Source of the DNA: Sinorhizobium numidicum
GTDB lineage: Bacteria; Pseudomonadota; Alphaproteobacteria; Rhizobiales; Rhizobiaceae
Direction of reading: 5' to 3'
Length of the DNA: 64,000 nt
Assembly: GCF_029892045.1 (NCBI RefSeq)
Contig: NZ_CP120367.1
Coordinates: forward strand, 1,426,001-1,490,000
Part shown: piece after piece, positions 9,144-17,813 of the stretch
Position numbering within the stretch: the first letter of the stretch is position 1
Layout: each line of letters opens with the position of its first letter
The notes under the pieces: model-generated
Told to the model about the DNA's origin: nothing
The model's database searches: none
What the model saw: only the letters and a program-made list of their open reading frames with translations
Translations under genes and position numbers: made by a program

Positions 9144-10049
9144 TTGGCCACCGTGGTTATGACATCGCTGGATTCGAAGTCGCGCGCCGCTTCGCGGGGC
9201 CTGAGTGACATCAAAATTCGAAACCTATTCATTATTCCGACGATCCTGTTCCTGATCGTCTTCAACATCTTCCCGTTGATCTATTCGCTCGGCTACTCCT
9301 TCACGGACTTCCGTGCCTCGACGAACGCTCCGGCCAACTTCGTCGGCCTGCAGAACTACCGGGAACTGCTCAACGACCCCTTCATCTGGTCGAACTTCGC
9401 CATCACCGCGAAATACGTGATCGTGTCGGTCGCCGGTCAGGTTGTCGTCGGTTTCGGCACGGCGATGCTGCTCAACCGCGACATCCCGTTCAAGGGTCTG
9501 CTCACAACACTGCTTCTGCTGCCGATGATGCTTTCGATGGCGGTGGTCGGCCTCTTCTGGAAGCTGCTCTACGATCCGTCCTTCGGCATCATCAATTACG
9601 CGCTCGGCCTCGGGTCCTTCGAGTGGCTGGCGAACCCGGACATGGCGCTCTACGCCGTCGCGATCACCGACATCTGGATGTGGTCACCCTTCGTGATGCT
9701 GCTCTCGCTCGCGGGCCTCTCGGCCGTACCGAAGCACCTTTATGAGGCGGCGGCGATCGATCGGGCGGGGCCGCTCTACACGTTCTTCCGCATCACCCTG
9801 CCGCTCGTCGCGCCAATTCTCATGATCGCGATCATCTTCCGCACGATGGAGGCTTTCAAGACTTTCGACCTCGCCTACATCCTGACGAGCCAGCCGACGA
9901 CGGAGGTCATCTCGATCCGCCTCTACAAGATGGCCTTCCAGGAATGGCAGACCGGGCGCTCCTGCGCGCTCGCCTACATAGTGCTGATCATGGTGCTCGC
10001 GATCACCAACATCTACGTCAAATATCTCAACAAGGTGAAGGAGCGCTGA
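9144..10049 (+). CDS. ABC transporter permease, sugar type (MalF-like)
   Basis: A 301-residue inner-membrane permease with about six transmembrane helices, the first being FIIPTILFLIVFNIFPLIY at about residues 28-46. The cytoplasmic EAA loop reads EAAAIDRAGPLYTFFRITLP (about residues 200-219). A TTG start at 9144 is preferred because AGGAGGAG lies just upstream; an ATG five codons later is the alternative, and the frame open back to 8991 lacks a site. It pairs with the next permease, whose start is 1 bp after this stop. Confidence 0.85.
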   Translation: MATVVMTSLDSKSRAASRGLSDIKIRNLFIIPTILFLIVFNIFPLIYSLGYSFTDFRASTNAPANFVGLQNYRELLNDPFIWSNFAITAKYVIVSVAGQVVVGFGTAMLLNRDIPFKGLLTTLLLLPMMLSMAVVGLFWKLLYDPSFGIINYALGLGSFEWLANPDMALYAVAITDIWMWSPFVMLLSLAGLSAVPKHLYEAAAIDRAGPLYTFFRITLPLVAPILMIAIIFRTMEAFKTFDLAYILTSQPTTEVISIRLYKMAFQEWQTGRSCALAYIVLIMVLAITNIYVKYLNKVKER

Positions 10050-10050
10050 G

Positions 10051-11010
10051 ATGGCAGCCGTCCAAACCCGCTCCGAGCGTGCTTTGAACCGGGTAGCGAT
10101 TGCCGCCGTACTCGCGATCACGCTGATCTTTCTCGCCCCCATCTATTGGATCACGTCGACGGCCCTCAAGCCGCGCAACCTCGCGACGACAATCCCGCCG
10201 ACTGTCATCTTCGAGCCGGAGATCTCGCCATTTGTGAAGCTCTTCACCAAGCGCTCTCAGTTGCGCGGAGCGCCAGCGCCCGAAGAATATGCTGCCGCTC
10301 CCTGGTGGGAACGGCTGGTCTTCGACGGCGGCGAGAAGGTCGTGCGCTCCGGCCGCGGCGAGGTGCAGTTGTCCGGGTACCCCAACCGCTTCATGAACTC
10401 GCTGATCGTGGCGATCACCTCGACAGTGCTCGCCGTCGGCATGGGTACCTTCACGGCCTACGGTTTCTCGCGTTTCAAGATGAAAGGCGAAGCGGACCTG
10501 CTCTTCTTCATCTTGTCGACACGCATGCTGCCGCCCGTGGTTGTGGCGATCCCGATGTTCCTTATGTACCGGGTGGTCGGACTGAACGACACCCACTGGG
10601 GTCTTATCATCCTCTACACCGCCTTCAATCTCTCCTTCTCCGTCTGGCTGATGAAGGGCTTCATCGACGAGATCCCGAAGGAGTATGAAGAAGCGGCACT
10701 CGTCGACGGCTACACGCGCTTGGAGGCCTTCTTCAAGATCGTGCTCCCAGAGGCCGCCACAGGCATCGCCGCGACCGCCGTCTTCTGCTTCATCACCGCG
10801 TGGAACGAGTATGCTTTCGCGCTGATCATGACGAACCGGCGCGCGCAAACGGCACCGCCCTTTATCCCGAGCCAGGTCGGCTCGGGACTTCCGGACTGGA
10901 CCGTCATTGCCGCCGGCACCTTCCTGTTCCTGCTGCCGGTCGCCATCTTCACCTTCTTGCTCAGGAACCACCTCCTGCGCGGCATGAGCTTCGGAGCGAT
11001 CCGCAAATGA
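10051..11010 (+). CDS. ABC transporter permease, sugar type (MalG-like)
   Basis: A 319-residue inner-membrane permease. TM1 is about residues 15-36, followed by an unusually long periplasmic loop of some 75 residues, rich in charged residues and tryptophan (AAPWWERLVFDGGEK). The remaining helices start at NRFMNSLIVAITSTVLAVGM. The EAA loop is EEAALVDGYTRLEAFFKIVL, near residue 211. The long first loop is as in permeases of importers that use two different ATPases. The stop overlaps the next start by 4 nt (ATGA). Confidence 0.9.
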   Translation: MAAVQTRSERALNRVAIAAVLAITLIFLAPIYWITSTALKPRNLATTIPPTVIFEPEISPFVKLFTKRSQLRGAPAPEEYAAAPWWERLVFDGGEKVVRSGRGEVQLSGYPNRFMNSLIVAITSTVLAVGMGTFTAYGFSRFKMKGEADLLFFILSTRMLPPVVVAIPMFLMYRVVGLNDTHWGLIILYTAFNLSFSVWLMKGFIDEIPKEYEEAALVDGYTRLEAFFKIVLPEAATGIAATAVFCFITAWNEYAFALIMTNRRAQTAPPFIPSQVGSGLPDWTVIAAGTFLFLLPVAIFTFLLRNHLLRGMSFGAIRK

Positions 11011-11210
11011 TATTCCGTGCCATAAATCAGAAGTATCTCGAACCCGGCTCACAGCTCCTGATGATCTTCGGCATCGTGGCGCTGTGCCAGCCATGGAACC
11101 TGTTTCTTCACCGCTACGGACTGACGATGACGCTGGTCGGGCTGATTGCTTTCATGATCACGTCGAAGATCCAACCGGAACAGAAAACAGACGAGAGCAG
11201 CAATCCATGA
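11007..11210 (+). CDS. Small two-helix membrane protein of the ABC operon
   Basis: A 67-residue protein with two predicted membrane helices (LLMIFGIVALCQPWNLFL and LTMTLVGLIAFMITS) and a charged tail. It is translationally coupled on both sides: ATGA overlap with the permease stop and a 4-nt overlap with the ATPase start. Tiny membrane proteins occupy the same place in the rhizobial glycerol (GlpSTPQV) importer operon. A structural role in this transporter is an inference from coupling. Confidence 0.7.
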   Translation: MIFRAINQKYLEPGSQLLMIFGIVALCQPWNLFLHRYGLTMTLVGLIAFMITSKIQPEQKTDESSNP

Positions 11211-12316
11211 CGCAGATCGAACTACGCGGAATCGAGAAGCATTTCGGCTCCGTCCAGGTCATCAAGAATCTCAACCTCGCCATCGCCGACAACGAGTTCA
11301 TCGTGCTGCTTGGCCAGTCCGGCTGCGGCAAGACGACGACGCTGCGTGCGATCGCCGGGCTCGAAACGATAGATGAAGGTGACATCCTCATCGACGGTCA
11401 GCCGGTGCAGCACATGAAGGCGTCGCACCGGGACATCGCCTTCGTGTTCCAGTCCTTCTCGCTCTACCCGCACATGACGGTCTTCGAGAACATCGCCTTC
11501 CCGCTTCGAGCGATGCGCCGCAACCGTGCGGCTATAGAGAGCGAGGTTCAGGCGGTTGCGAAGACGCTGCAGATCACGCACCTGCTCGCGAAAAGACCCT
11601 CCGCTCTTTCGGGCGGCGACATGCAGCGTGTGGCGATTGGCCGGGCGCTCGTCAGGCGCCCGAAGGCCATGCTCATGGATGAGCCCATCGGCGCGCTCGA
11701 CGCGAAACTCCGCGAGGAGATGCGCGCCGAGATCAAGCGGCTTCACATCAAACAGGGTTCCACCACGATCTACGTAACCCACGATCAGGTCGAAGCCATG
11801 TCGCTCGCCGACCGCATCGTCATTATGCACGAAGGGGTGCTTCAGCAGATCGGCAGTCCTTCGGAGGTCTACGCCCACCCCGCCAACATGTTCGTGGCGC
11901 AATTCGTCGGAAGTCCGGTCATGAACATGGCCGAGGCGGCGGTCTCGGAGGATGCGGGGCAGACGCGCGTGCTGGTCCGGGGTGCGCCAAGCGCCTTCGA
12001 TTTTCCGTCCGATCTCATGGGCAGGCTCTCTGCGGCAAGGGCCGAAAACGGCAATCTCACCCTCGGCGTGCGACCTGAAGGGGTGCTCGTATCGCGGGAG
12101 TCTCGTGAAGGCTTCGTGCCCGTCGAGGCCCATATCATCGAACCACTCGGCTCACACGACATCATCGACCTGAAGGTTGGCGACCAAATGCTGCGCGCAC
12201 GCACGAAAAGTGGTTTCGTGCCCCGGCCTGGCGAAGCCGTCTGGGCTCGGATAGATCCGATCCAGGCCCACTTCTTCAACAGCTCGACCGGCACATCTTT
12301 CGGGATCAGACTCTGA
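11207..12316 (+). CDS. ABC transporter ATPase (first of two)
   Basis: A 369-residue sugar-importer ATPase of the MalK/UgpC class. Walker A is GQSGCGKTT, the Q-loop QSFSLYPHMTV, the signature LSGGDMQRVAIGRA (Asp replaces the usual Gln), Walker B AMLMDEPIGALDA and the H-loop YVTHDQVEAMSL. A C-terminal OB/TOBE-like domain starts after about residue 235. It overlaps the small membrane gene by 4 nt and the second ATPase by 1 nt. Because a different ATPase follows, the two probably form a heterodimer. Confidence 0.9.
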   Translation: MTQIELRGIEKHFGSVQVIKNLNLAIADNEFIVLLGQSGCGKTTTLRAIAGLETIDEGDILIDGQPVQHMKASHRDIAFVFQSFSLYPHMTVFENIAFPLRAMRRNRAAIESEVQAVAKTLQITHLLAKRPSALSGGDMQRVAIGRALVRRPKAMLMDEPIGALDAKLREEMRAEIKRLHIKQGSTTIYVTHDQVEAMSLADRIVIMHEGVLQQIGSPSEVYAHPANMFVAQFVGSPVMNMAEAAVSEDAGQTRVLVRGAPSAFDFPSDLMGRLSAARAENGNLTLGVRPEGVLVSRESREGFVPVEAHIIEPLGSHDIIDLKVGDQMLRARTKSGFVPRPGEAVWARIDPIQAHFFNSSTGTSFGIRL

Positions 12317-13392
12317 TGGCGCATATCGAACTCAAGGGCATAACCAAGACCTTCGGAAACCACACCGCCCTGAAGGATCTGAATCTCGAAATTGCCGACG
12401 GAGAATTTTTCGTGCTGCTCGGCGAGACGGGCGCCGGCAAGACGACGACCCTCAGGCTGATTGCTGGGCTCGAAAAGCCGACGGCGGGAAAGATCTTCAT
12501 CGACGGTGAGGATGTCGCGGACTGGGGGGCCGCGGAACGCGACGTCGCGCTTGTGCTGCAGCAATATTCGCTCTATCCGCGTTATACGGTACGCGAGAAC
12601 CTCGAATTCCCGCTCAAATCCCGCATCCGGCGCATCGAACCGGCCGAAATCAAGGAACGTGTCGACCGCGTCGCCAGGACGCTCCGCATCGAGCATCTGC
12701 TCGACCGCAAGACGGACCGGCTGTCGGGTGGCGAGATGCAGCGCGTTTCGGTCGGCCGGGCCATTGTGCGTAAGCCGCGCGTCTTCCTGATGGACGAGCC
12801 GCTTTCCGCCCTCGACGCCAAGCTGCGCGAGGCGCTCCGCACCGAGCTCAAGAACCTTCAGATGAATCTCGGCGCGACCTTCCTCTTCGTCACGCACGAC
12901 CAGATCGAGGCCATGTCGATGGGCGACAAGATCGGCGTACTCAACAACGGCCAGCTCGTTCAGACCGGCACGCCCCAGGAGATCTACCAGAACCCGGTCA
13001 ACACCTTCGTTGCACGCGCCGTCGGCTCGCCGCCGATGAACCTGATCTCCGGCAAGCTTGCGGGCAGCGAGGCGGTCGCGGACGAAGGCTATCGCTTGCC
13101 TCTTGCTGCAGCGGGCGGCCTTGTGGCTGACGGGCGCCCCCTCACCTTCGGCATCCGCCCTGAAGATCTCCTCCTCGATAGCGGCGCACCCGGCGAAGCT
13201 CGCGTCCACGACATCGAGAACCATGGCGTTGAGAAGATCGTGACGCTGCGCACAGGCAACCACTTCCTTCAGGCGACGGTGCCGGCTCAGACCGACCTTG
13301 AGATCGAGGAGGCCGTCCGCTTCTCCTGGAACCCGGAAAAGGTCGTGCTCTTCGACGGTGGAAGCGGGAAGAGCCTGCGCCACGCTGGCTAG
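12316..13392 (+). CDS. ABC transporter ATPase (second of two)
   Basis: A 358-residue ATPase paralogous to its neighbour. Walker A is GETGAGKTT, the Q-loop QQYSLYPRYTV, the signature LSGGEMQRVSVGRA, Walker B VFLMDEPLSALDA and the H-loop FVTHDQIEAMSM; a C-terminal regulatory domain follows. Start and previous stop share one base (TGATG), so translation is coupled. Both ATPases carry a non-Gln residue after LSGG, which is a pairwise feature of GlpS/GlpT-like heteromeric importers. The operon ends here, directly against a palindromic repeat. Confidence 0.9.
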   Translation: MAHIELKGITKTFGNHTALKDLNLEIADGEFFVLLGETGAGKTTTLRLIAGLEKPTAGKIFIDGEDVADWGAAERDVALVLQQYSLYPRYTVRENLEFPLKSRIRRIEPAEIKERVDRVARTLRIEHLLDRKTDRLSGGEMQRVSVGRAIVRKPRVFLMDEPLSALDAKLREALRTELKNLQMNLGATFLFVTHDQIEAMSMGDKIGVLNNGQLVQTGTPQEIYQNPVNTFVARAVGSPPMNLISGKLAGSEAVADEGYRLPLAAAGGLVADGRPLTFGIRPEDLLLDSGAPGEARVHDIENHGVEKIVTLRTGNHFLQATVPAQTDLEIEEAVRFSWNPEKVVLFDGGSGKSLRHAG

Positions 13393-13502
13393 CGCGGGAT
13401 GAGGAAAAGTGTGTGCGGTTTTCCGCCCGCATCCCGCGCTAACTTATTAATCGATCACGTTCATGATTTTAGGTCGATCCGACCTAAAATCATCGTGATC
13501 TA
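13391..13502. repeat. Palindromic repeat, second family (copy 1)
   Basis: Two adjacent palindromes. The first is AGCGCGGGAT...ATCCCGCGCT (13391-13440), with GGAAAA/TTTTCC inside. The second is GATCACG...CGTGATC (13453-13500), centred on TAGGTCGATCCGACCTA. A near-identical element lies at 44851-44965 between nuoF and nuoG. It abuts the stop of the second ATPase and separates convergent genes. It is an intergenic mosaic repeat of the kind known in rhizobia. Confidence 0.8.
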
Positions 13503-13669
13503 AGGTGCCATCGACAACGGCCAAACGGGTTGCATCTGCAATCGGCTTGCGAAAAGAACCTCCGCACTGCTGCAGAGGCGCCGGATGGCCGCGTGCGCCG
13601 CAGCAATGGAAGGTGTGGAACGAGACATAAGGCAACTCCATCCAGGGATGGGGCGGAATCGCGATGCCC

Positions 13670-14644
13670 CTACGCCGGGAACCGTCGCCGATAGTGTTCG
13701 ACAACCTCAGGGTTGCGGAGATTAACGGGCAACCCGCCTTTCAGGACGCGGATCGCTTCCGCCGCAGCTCCTGTTCCCATACGCATCATGCTTTCCTCGG
13801 TGATGCCGGCGAGATGGGGCGTCACGATCACGTTGTCGAGGTAAAAGTAAGGATGCTCCGGCGGCAGCGGTTGCGCGGAGAACACGTCGAGGGCCGCGCC
13901 GCCGATCCGGCCCCGTTCCAGCGCCTCGATCAGCGCCGCATCGTCCACGACCGGGCCGCGAGACACATTGACGAGGATCGCCCCCGGCTTCATGCGCGCT
14001 ATCCGCTCACGGCTCAAAAGCCCCGTCGTCTCGGGCGTGAGCGGACAGCAGAGAACGACGATATCCGCCGTGGAAACCAGGTTGTCGACCGAGAGGAACC
14101 GCGCACCGTCGGTCAGGGTTGCCGGCGAGCGGCTGTTGGCAACGATCTCCAGCCCGAAGCCGTACTTCGCGATGCGGAAGATCGCCTTGCCCACATTGCC
14201 CATGCCGATGATGCCCATCGTGCGGCCAGCGAGGTCGAGTGCTCGCTCGGAGTGGGCGCGCCCAGCACTCCACCCTATGCTTCTGAGATCTCGGTCCATA
14301 GGACGGAACTGGCGTAGCAACGCGAGTATCACCATGAAGACGTGCTCCGCAACAGTCGGTGCATTGACGGCCGGCACATTGGCGATAAGCACACCGGCCG
14401 CCGTAGCCGCGTCATAGGGAATCATATCGAGCCCGGCGCCGTGCCTGACTGCCGCGCGCAGGGCCGGCACGTTTTCGAAGAAGGCGGGCGGGATCGGCGC
14501 GCGCACGATGAGAACCTCCGCGCCACGGCCTTCACGAAGCAACGTTTCGGGATCGGGGGCGGATGCGACGCGGAGATCACCCGCGGCCTTCAGCATCGCC
14601 TCGGCGTCGCGGTGCAAGGGATGGGTCGAGAAAATGGAACTCAT
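13670..14644 (-). CDS. D-2-hydroxyacid dehydrogenase family protein
   Basis: A 324-residue NAD(P)-dependent oxidoreductase. The nucleotide-binding motif GIIGMGNVGKAI is at about residues 144-155. Catalytic Arg and Glu are expected in VNVSRGPVVDDAAL and LDVFSAQPLPPEHP, and the catalytic His is in TPHLAGITEE. It reduces or oxidises 2-keto/2-hydroxy acids, fitting a sugar-acid pathway with the neighbouring dehydratase. The ATG at 14644 follows AAGGAGGG. It is last in a minus-strand operon (isomerase, dehydratase, GntR, dehydrogenase), 26 bp after the GntR gene. A 167-bp non-coding stretch separates its stop from the palindromic repeat. Confidence 0.9.
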   Translation of the reverse strand: MSSIFSTHPLHRDAEAMLKAAGDLRVASAPDPETLLREGRGAEVLIVRAPIPPAFFENVPALRAAVRHGAGLDMIPYDAATAAGVLIANVPAVNAPTVAEHVFMVILALLRQFRPMDRDLRSIGWSAGRAHSERALDLAGRTMGIIGMGNVGKAIFRIAKYGFGLEIVANSRSPATLTDGARFLSVDNLVSTADIVVLCCPLTPETTGLLSRERIARMKPGAILVNVSRGPVVDDAALIEALERGRIGGAALDVFSAQPLPPEHPYFYLDNVIVTPHLAGITEESMMRMGTGAAAEAIRVLKGGLPVNLRNPEVVEHYRRRFPA

Positions 14645-14670
14645 CGGCCGCCCTCCTTGCCGGCTGGGGA

Positions 14671-15369
14671 CTATACCGCGGCTGTCGCCGGGCCGCCGAT
14701 GAGGCCCTTCCAGTAGCTTTCCGCGCCTTGCAGATGCGCATTCATCAATGCCTGGGCGAGATTGCCGTCGCGCGCGAGCAGCGCTTCGTAGATACGGATA
14801 TGTTCCTCATGCGAGCGGCGGCAGCGGGCGAGATCGGCGAAATAGATGGGCAGCCGCTGTTCGCCCATCGTGTAGTAAACGCTGCAGACACGGTGAAACA
14901 CGCTGTTCTTCGTCGCCCGCACGATCTCCAGATGAAAGTCCCTGTCCTCGCGCGCAAGGCCCTCGCCTGCCGCGATCTTCGCCTCGGAAGCGGCGAGAAT
15001 TTCGCGCAGGCGTTCATAGTTTTCCTCCGTCGCCCGCGCGCAGGCGAGCTCCGCCGCCTTGATCTCGTGGATCTTGCGGAGTTCCACCGTCTCGTAGATC
15101 ATGATCGGGTCGAGGGGCACGCCAGCGCGCGCGAAGAGTGCGATCGCCTCGACGCTCGCCTCCGTCGTCGTCAGATAGATACCCGACTTCGCCCGGCGCT
15201 CGACGATGCGCATGGCCTCGAGGATTGCCAGAGCCTCCCGGATCTGCCCGCGGCTAACGGTGAAGTGCTCGGCCAGTTCCCGCTCCGAGGGCGTTCGACC
15301 GTTGCCGCTCGAGGTCGAAAACAGATGGGCCGCCAGATCAGAAAGGAGATTGCTTTCTTTCATTGTCAC
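14671..15369 (-). CDS. GntR family regulator, FCD type, of the sugar-acid operon
   Basis: A 232-residue FadR/FCD-type regulator. The HTH reads TPSERELAEHFTVSRGQIRE, followed by ALAILEAMRIVERR (about residues 26-58). The FCD domain has the metal-ligand pattern DRDFHLEIVRA and SHEEHIRIYEALL. The GTG at 15369 overlaps the upstream dehydratase stop (GTGA); an ATG two codons later is equally possible. Being inside the catabolic operon, it is the best candidate to bind the TGGTNNNACCA sites between the isomerase genes and before the ABC importer. Confidence 0.85.
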   Translation of the reverse strand: MTMKESNLLSDLAAHLFSTSSGNGRTPSERELAEHFTVSRGQIREALAILEAMRIVERRAKSGIYLTTTEASVEAIALFARAGVPLDPIMIYETVELRKIHEIKAAELACARATEENYERLREILAASEAKIAAGEGLAREDRDFHLEIVRATKNSVFHRVCSVYYTMGEQRLPIYFADLARCRRSHEEHIRIYEALLARDGNLAQALMNAHLQGAESYWKGLIGGPATAAV

Positions 15370-16535
15370 AGTCTTTGCGCGTGAGACTCCAGGACGCGCT
15401 CGTTGATCGTAAATCCCAGGCCGGGTTTATCAGGAATCTCTATCATACCGTCCCTCACAGCCACAGTCTCCTCGACGAGGTCGTGGATCATCGGGTTCGC
15501 ACCGAGCGAATATTCGATGACGAAGCTTGCCGGGGAAGCCGCACAGATGTGCAGGCCCGAGAAGAAACACGGGGCACCGGCCCACAAATGCGGCGCGAAA
15601 CGGAGGTTGAAGGCACTGGCGATCGCACCGATGCGCATGGCTTCCGTGATGCCGCCGCAGAAGGCCGGATCGGGCTGGAATATGTCGGCCGAGCGCAGGA
15701 TCGCAAGATCGCGGAAGGCGAAACGAGTCGCCTCGCTCTCGCCGGCTGCGATTGGCACCTTGCCGGCGGCACGCACCTCCGCCATGCCGGGCTTGTCGTC
15801 GGCGATCACCGGCTCCTCGAACCAGGCGAGATCGCAATCTTGGACGAGCTGGATGAAACGCTTCGCCTCGGCAACGGTATAGGTCCCGTGCGCATCGACC
15901 ATGAGATCCACCGAAGGTCCTAGTGCCTTGCGGGCAGCACGTACGCGGGCAGCCGAGACATGCGGCGCACGGTCCATTGAGCCGACCCGCATCTTGACCG
16001 ACTTGAAACCGCCATTGGCAATGTAGGATTGCAGTTGATCGCCGATCTTCTCGGCATTCTCCCAGCCACCGGAGGCATAGGCAGGCAAGCGCTCCGCCTT
16101 ACGCCCGCCGAGAAGCTTCCAGACCGGCGCGCCCAGCGATTTGCCAAGAATGTCCCAGAGTGCGATGTCGACCGCACTGATCGCGGCAACGGAGAGGCCG
16201 CGGCGTGCGAGTTCCGGCATCGCATGGCCCGACATCGCCGCCGTTTCGTGGCGCACGCCGTTATAAAGCATCTCCCAGATCGCGGAGATATCGGCGGGGT
16301 CGCGACCGACGAGCTTCGGCCCCACCTCATGGTTGAGCATGTGCACGAGCGTGCCATAGCTACCCGCACTGCCCGCAGCATTCTTGCCCTCACCCCACCC
16401 TACGATCCCGTCATCCGTCTCGATGCGCAGGATCGCCGCGTCGAAGGTCGTCAGCTGACCGAAATCGCTGCGGTGCTGTCGACTTGCTTCGATGGGTATG
16501 CGAACCCACCAAGCTTGGACGGTATTGATGCGCAT
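15366..16535 (-). CDS. Mandelate racemase/muconate lactonizing enzyme family protein (sugar-acid dehydratase)
   Basis: A 389-residue enolase-superfamily enzyme with an N-terminal capping domain and C-terminal barrel. Metal ligands appear as Asp in LMVDAHGTY, Glu in WFEEPV and Glu in AAGESEATR. The second-strand base motif is KSVKMRVG (Lys-x-Arg) and the opposite-side His is in FAPHLWAG, which fits acid-sugar dehydratases better than true racemases. With the neighbouring 2-hydroxyacid dehydrogenase it could convert an aldonate to a 2-keto-3-deoxy acid. The exact sugar acid is unknown. It starts 57 bp after the isomerase stop. Confidence 0.85.
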   Translation of the reverse strand: MRINTVQAWWVRIPIEASRQHRSDFGQLTTFDAAILRIETDDGIVGWGEGKNAAGSAGSYGTLVHMLNHEVGPKLVGRDPADISAIWEMLYNGVRHETAAMSGHAMPELARRGLSVAAISAVDIALWDILGKSLGAPVWKLLGGRKAERLPAYASGGWENAEKIGDQLQSYIANGGFKSVKMRVGSMDRAPHVSAARVRAARKALGPSVDLMVDAHGTYTVAEAKRFIQLVQDCDLAWFEEPVIADDKPGMAEVRAAGKVPIAAGESEATRFAFRDLAILRSADIFQPDPAFCGGITEAMRIGAIASAFNLRFAPHLWAGAPCFFSGLHICAASPASFVIEYSLGANPMIHDLVEETVAVRDGMIEIPDKPGLGFTINERVLESHAQRL

Positions 16536-16592
16536 TTCGCCTCCCCAACCTCACGGCGCGCCGGCCCGCGCAGGCATGCTTGGTGTCGGCCG

Positions 16593-17480
16593 TCACTTGA
16601 TCAGTGGCAGGATGGTCTCTGCCGTGATCCGCATCTGGTCGTCGTAGAACTTCTCGGTGAGCAGGCTCGATCCGTGGTCCTGGATGAACTTGAGCTGCTC
16701 CGGCGGGATGTCGACCGGATTGCGCTCGACCATATCGGGATATTTAGCCGCCGGCGTGCGGTCGACCGGAGCCACGAACTCATTGGTGAGCGCGCCGTCG
16801 TAGCCGATCTCTTTCAGAGTGGCGACGATCTTCGGCCAGTCGAGATGACCGAGGCCTGCCGCAAAGCGGTTGTTGTCCGCCACGTGGAAATCGAAAAGCC
16901 GCTTTCCGGCGAGCCTGATCGCGTCGTACATGTCCTCCTCCTCGATGTTGAGGTGAAAGGCGTCGAGGCAGACACCACAATCGGGATGCACTGCGTCGGC
17001 GAGCGCGAGTGCTTGCGCGGCACGGTTGAAGAGATAGGTCTCGAAACGGTTGAGCGGCTCGATGGCCAGCCGAACGCCCTTTTTCTGGGCGTGGGCGAAG
17101 CATTCCTTGGTCGCATCGACGACCCACTTCCACTCCTCCTCCTCGGTGCCATCCGGAACGACCTTGCCGACGGTCGCCGGTACAAGGGTGACGATCTCGC
17201 CTTCGAGCTCACTCACCATGGTGATGACGCTCTTCACGTAGTCCACCGATTTTGCACGCTGGCCCTCGTCCTTGGCTGCAAGGTTGCGCTCGCCGAGCGT
17301 CAGCGTCACCGCGCCCCAGCAGCGAATGCCGTGTTCCTTGAGCAGACCCCGGGTGTCCTTGATGTCGTACTGGGCCGGCTCGCCCGAAATCTCGATGCTC
17401 TCGTAGCCGTACTTCTTGATGCGCTTCAGCGTGACGGCGAGAGGCTCCGCCCGCATCCAGTTGTGCGTCGAAAGATGCAT
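16593..17480 (-). CDS. Sugar phosphate isomerase/epimerase family protein (TIM barrel)
   Basis: A 295-residue AP-endonuclease-2-type TIM barrel, the fold of tagatose-3-epimerases and IolE/IolI-like enzymes. Metal-binding positions fit Glu in LAIEPLNRFETY, Asp/His in CLDAFHLNIEEEDM, His in DFHVADNNR and Glu in LTNEFVAP. The ATG at 17480 follows GGGAGGACG. It is first gene of the minus-strand sugar-acid operon. The similar but distinct gene at 17814 is divergent across a 333-bp promoter region with three GntR-type sites. Probably acts on a keto sugar or polyol. Confidence 0.85.
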   Translation of the reverse strand: MHLSTHNWMRAEPLAVTLKRIKKYGYESIEISGEPAQYDIKDTRGLLKEHGIRCWGAVTLTLGERNLAAKDEGQRAKSVDYVKSVITMVSELEGEIVTLVPATVGKVVPDGTEEEEWKWVVDATKECFAHAQKKGVRLAIEPLNRFETYLFNRAAQALALADAVHPDCGVCLDAFHLNIEEEDMYDAIRLAGKRLFDFHVADNNRFAAGLGHLDWPKIVATLKEIGYDGALTNEFVAPVDRTPAAKYPDMVERNPVDIPPEQLKFIQDHGSSLLTEKFYDDQMRITAETILPLIK

Positions 17481-17561
17481 AAACGTCCTCCCAGACTATC
17501 GTTATGCCCACGGCACCCGATGGGATACGCGGGACTTCTTCCTTTTGCGGCTCACCCGATC

Positions 17562-17572
17562 TGGTGTGGCCA
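17562..17572. promoter_or_regulatory. FCD/GntR-type operator, TGGTGTGGCCA
   Basis: One mismatch from TGGTNNNACCA, embedded in CTGGTGTGGCCAATT, 82 bp before the minus-strand isomerase start. It may control the catabolic operon. Confidence 0.4.
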
Positions 17573-17714
17573 ATTATTCCCTTCAGAAGCTCTATCGCAA
17601 ATTCGCGTCACCCGCAAGCCATCCATACACGCCACATTTATCTGCGTTTTTTCCTTGTTTATCCGAGAGTCTGAGCTCATTTCGGGTGTACGTCGCCTTC
17701 TAGCCGTCAATTGC

Positions 17715-17748
17715 TGGCTTGACCAGATTTTCATATTTGGTATGACCA
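17715..17748. promoter_or_regulatory. Two GntR-type operators in tandem
   Basis: TGGCTTGACCA (17715-17725) and TGGTATGACCA (17738-17748), starts 23 bp apart, about two helical turns. They lie 65-100 bp before the plus-strand isomerase. Together with the sites at 7354 and 7530 they define a common pattern, TGGTNTGACCA. No gene lies in 17481-17813. Confidence 0.5.
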
Positions 17749-17813
17749 GACTGCGGCTATCGTGGGGGAGACGTTTGCGGCACCAACGCTCGCAAAGGCC
17801 GGAGGGAGGAACG

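Noticed and set aside
13447..13704. 85-codon minus-strand frame
   Set aside because: Built from the palindromic repeat and the region after the dehydrogenase stop; no family features or ribosome site.
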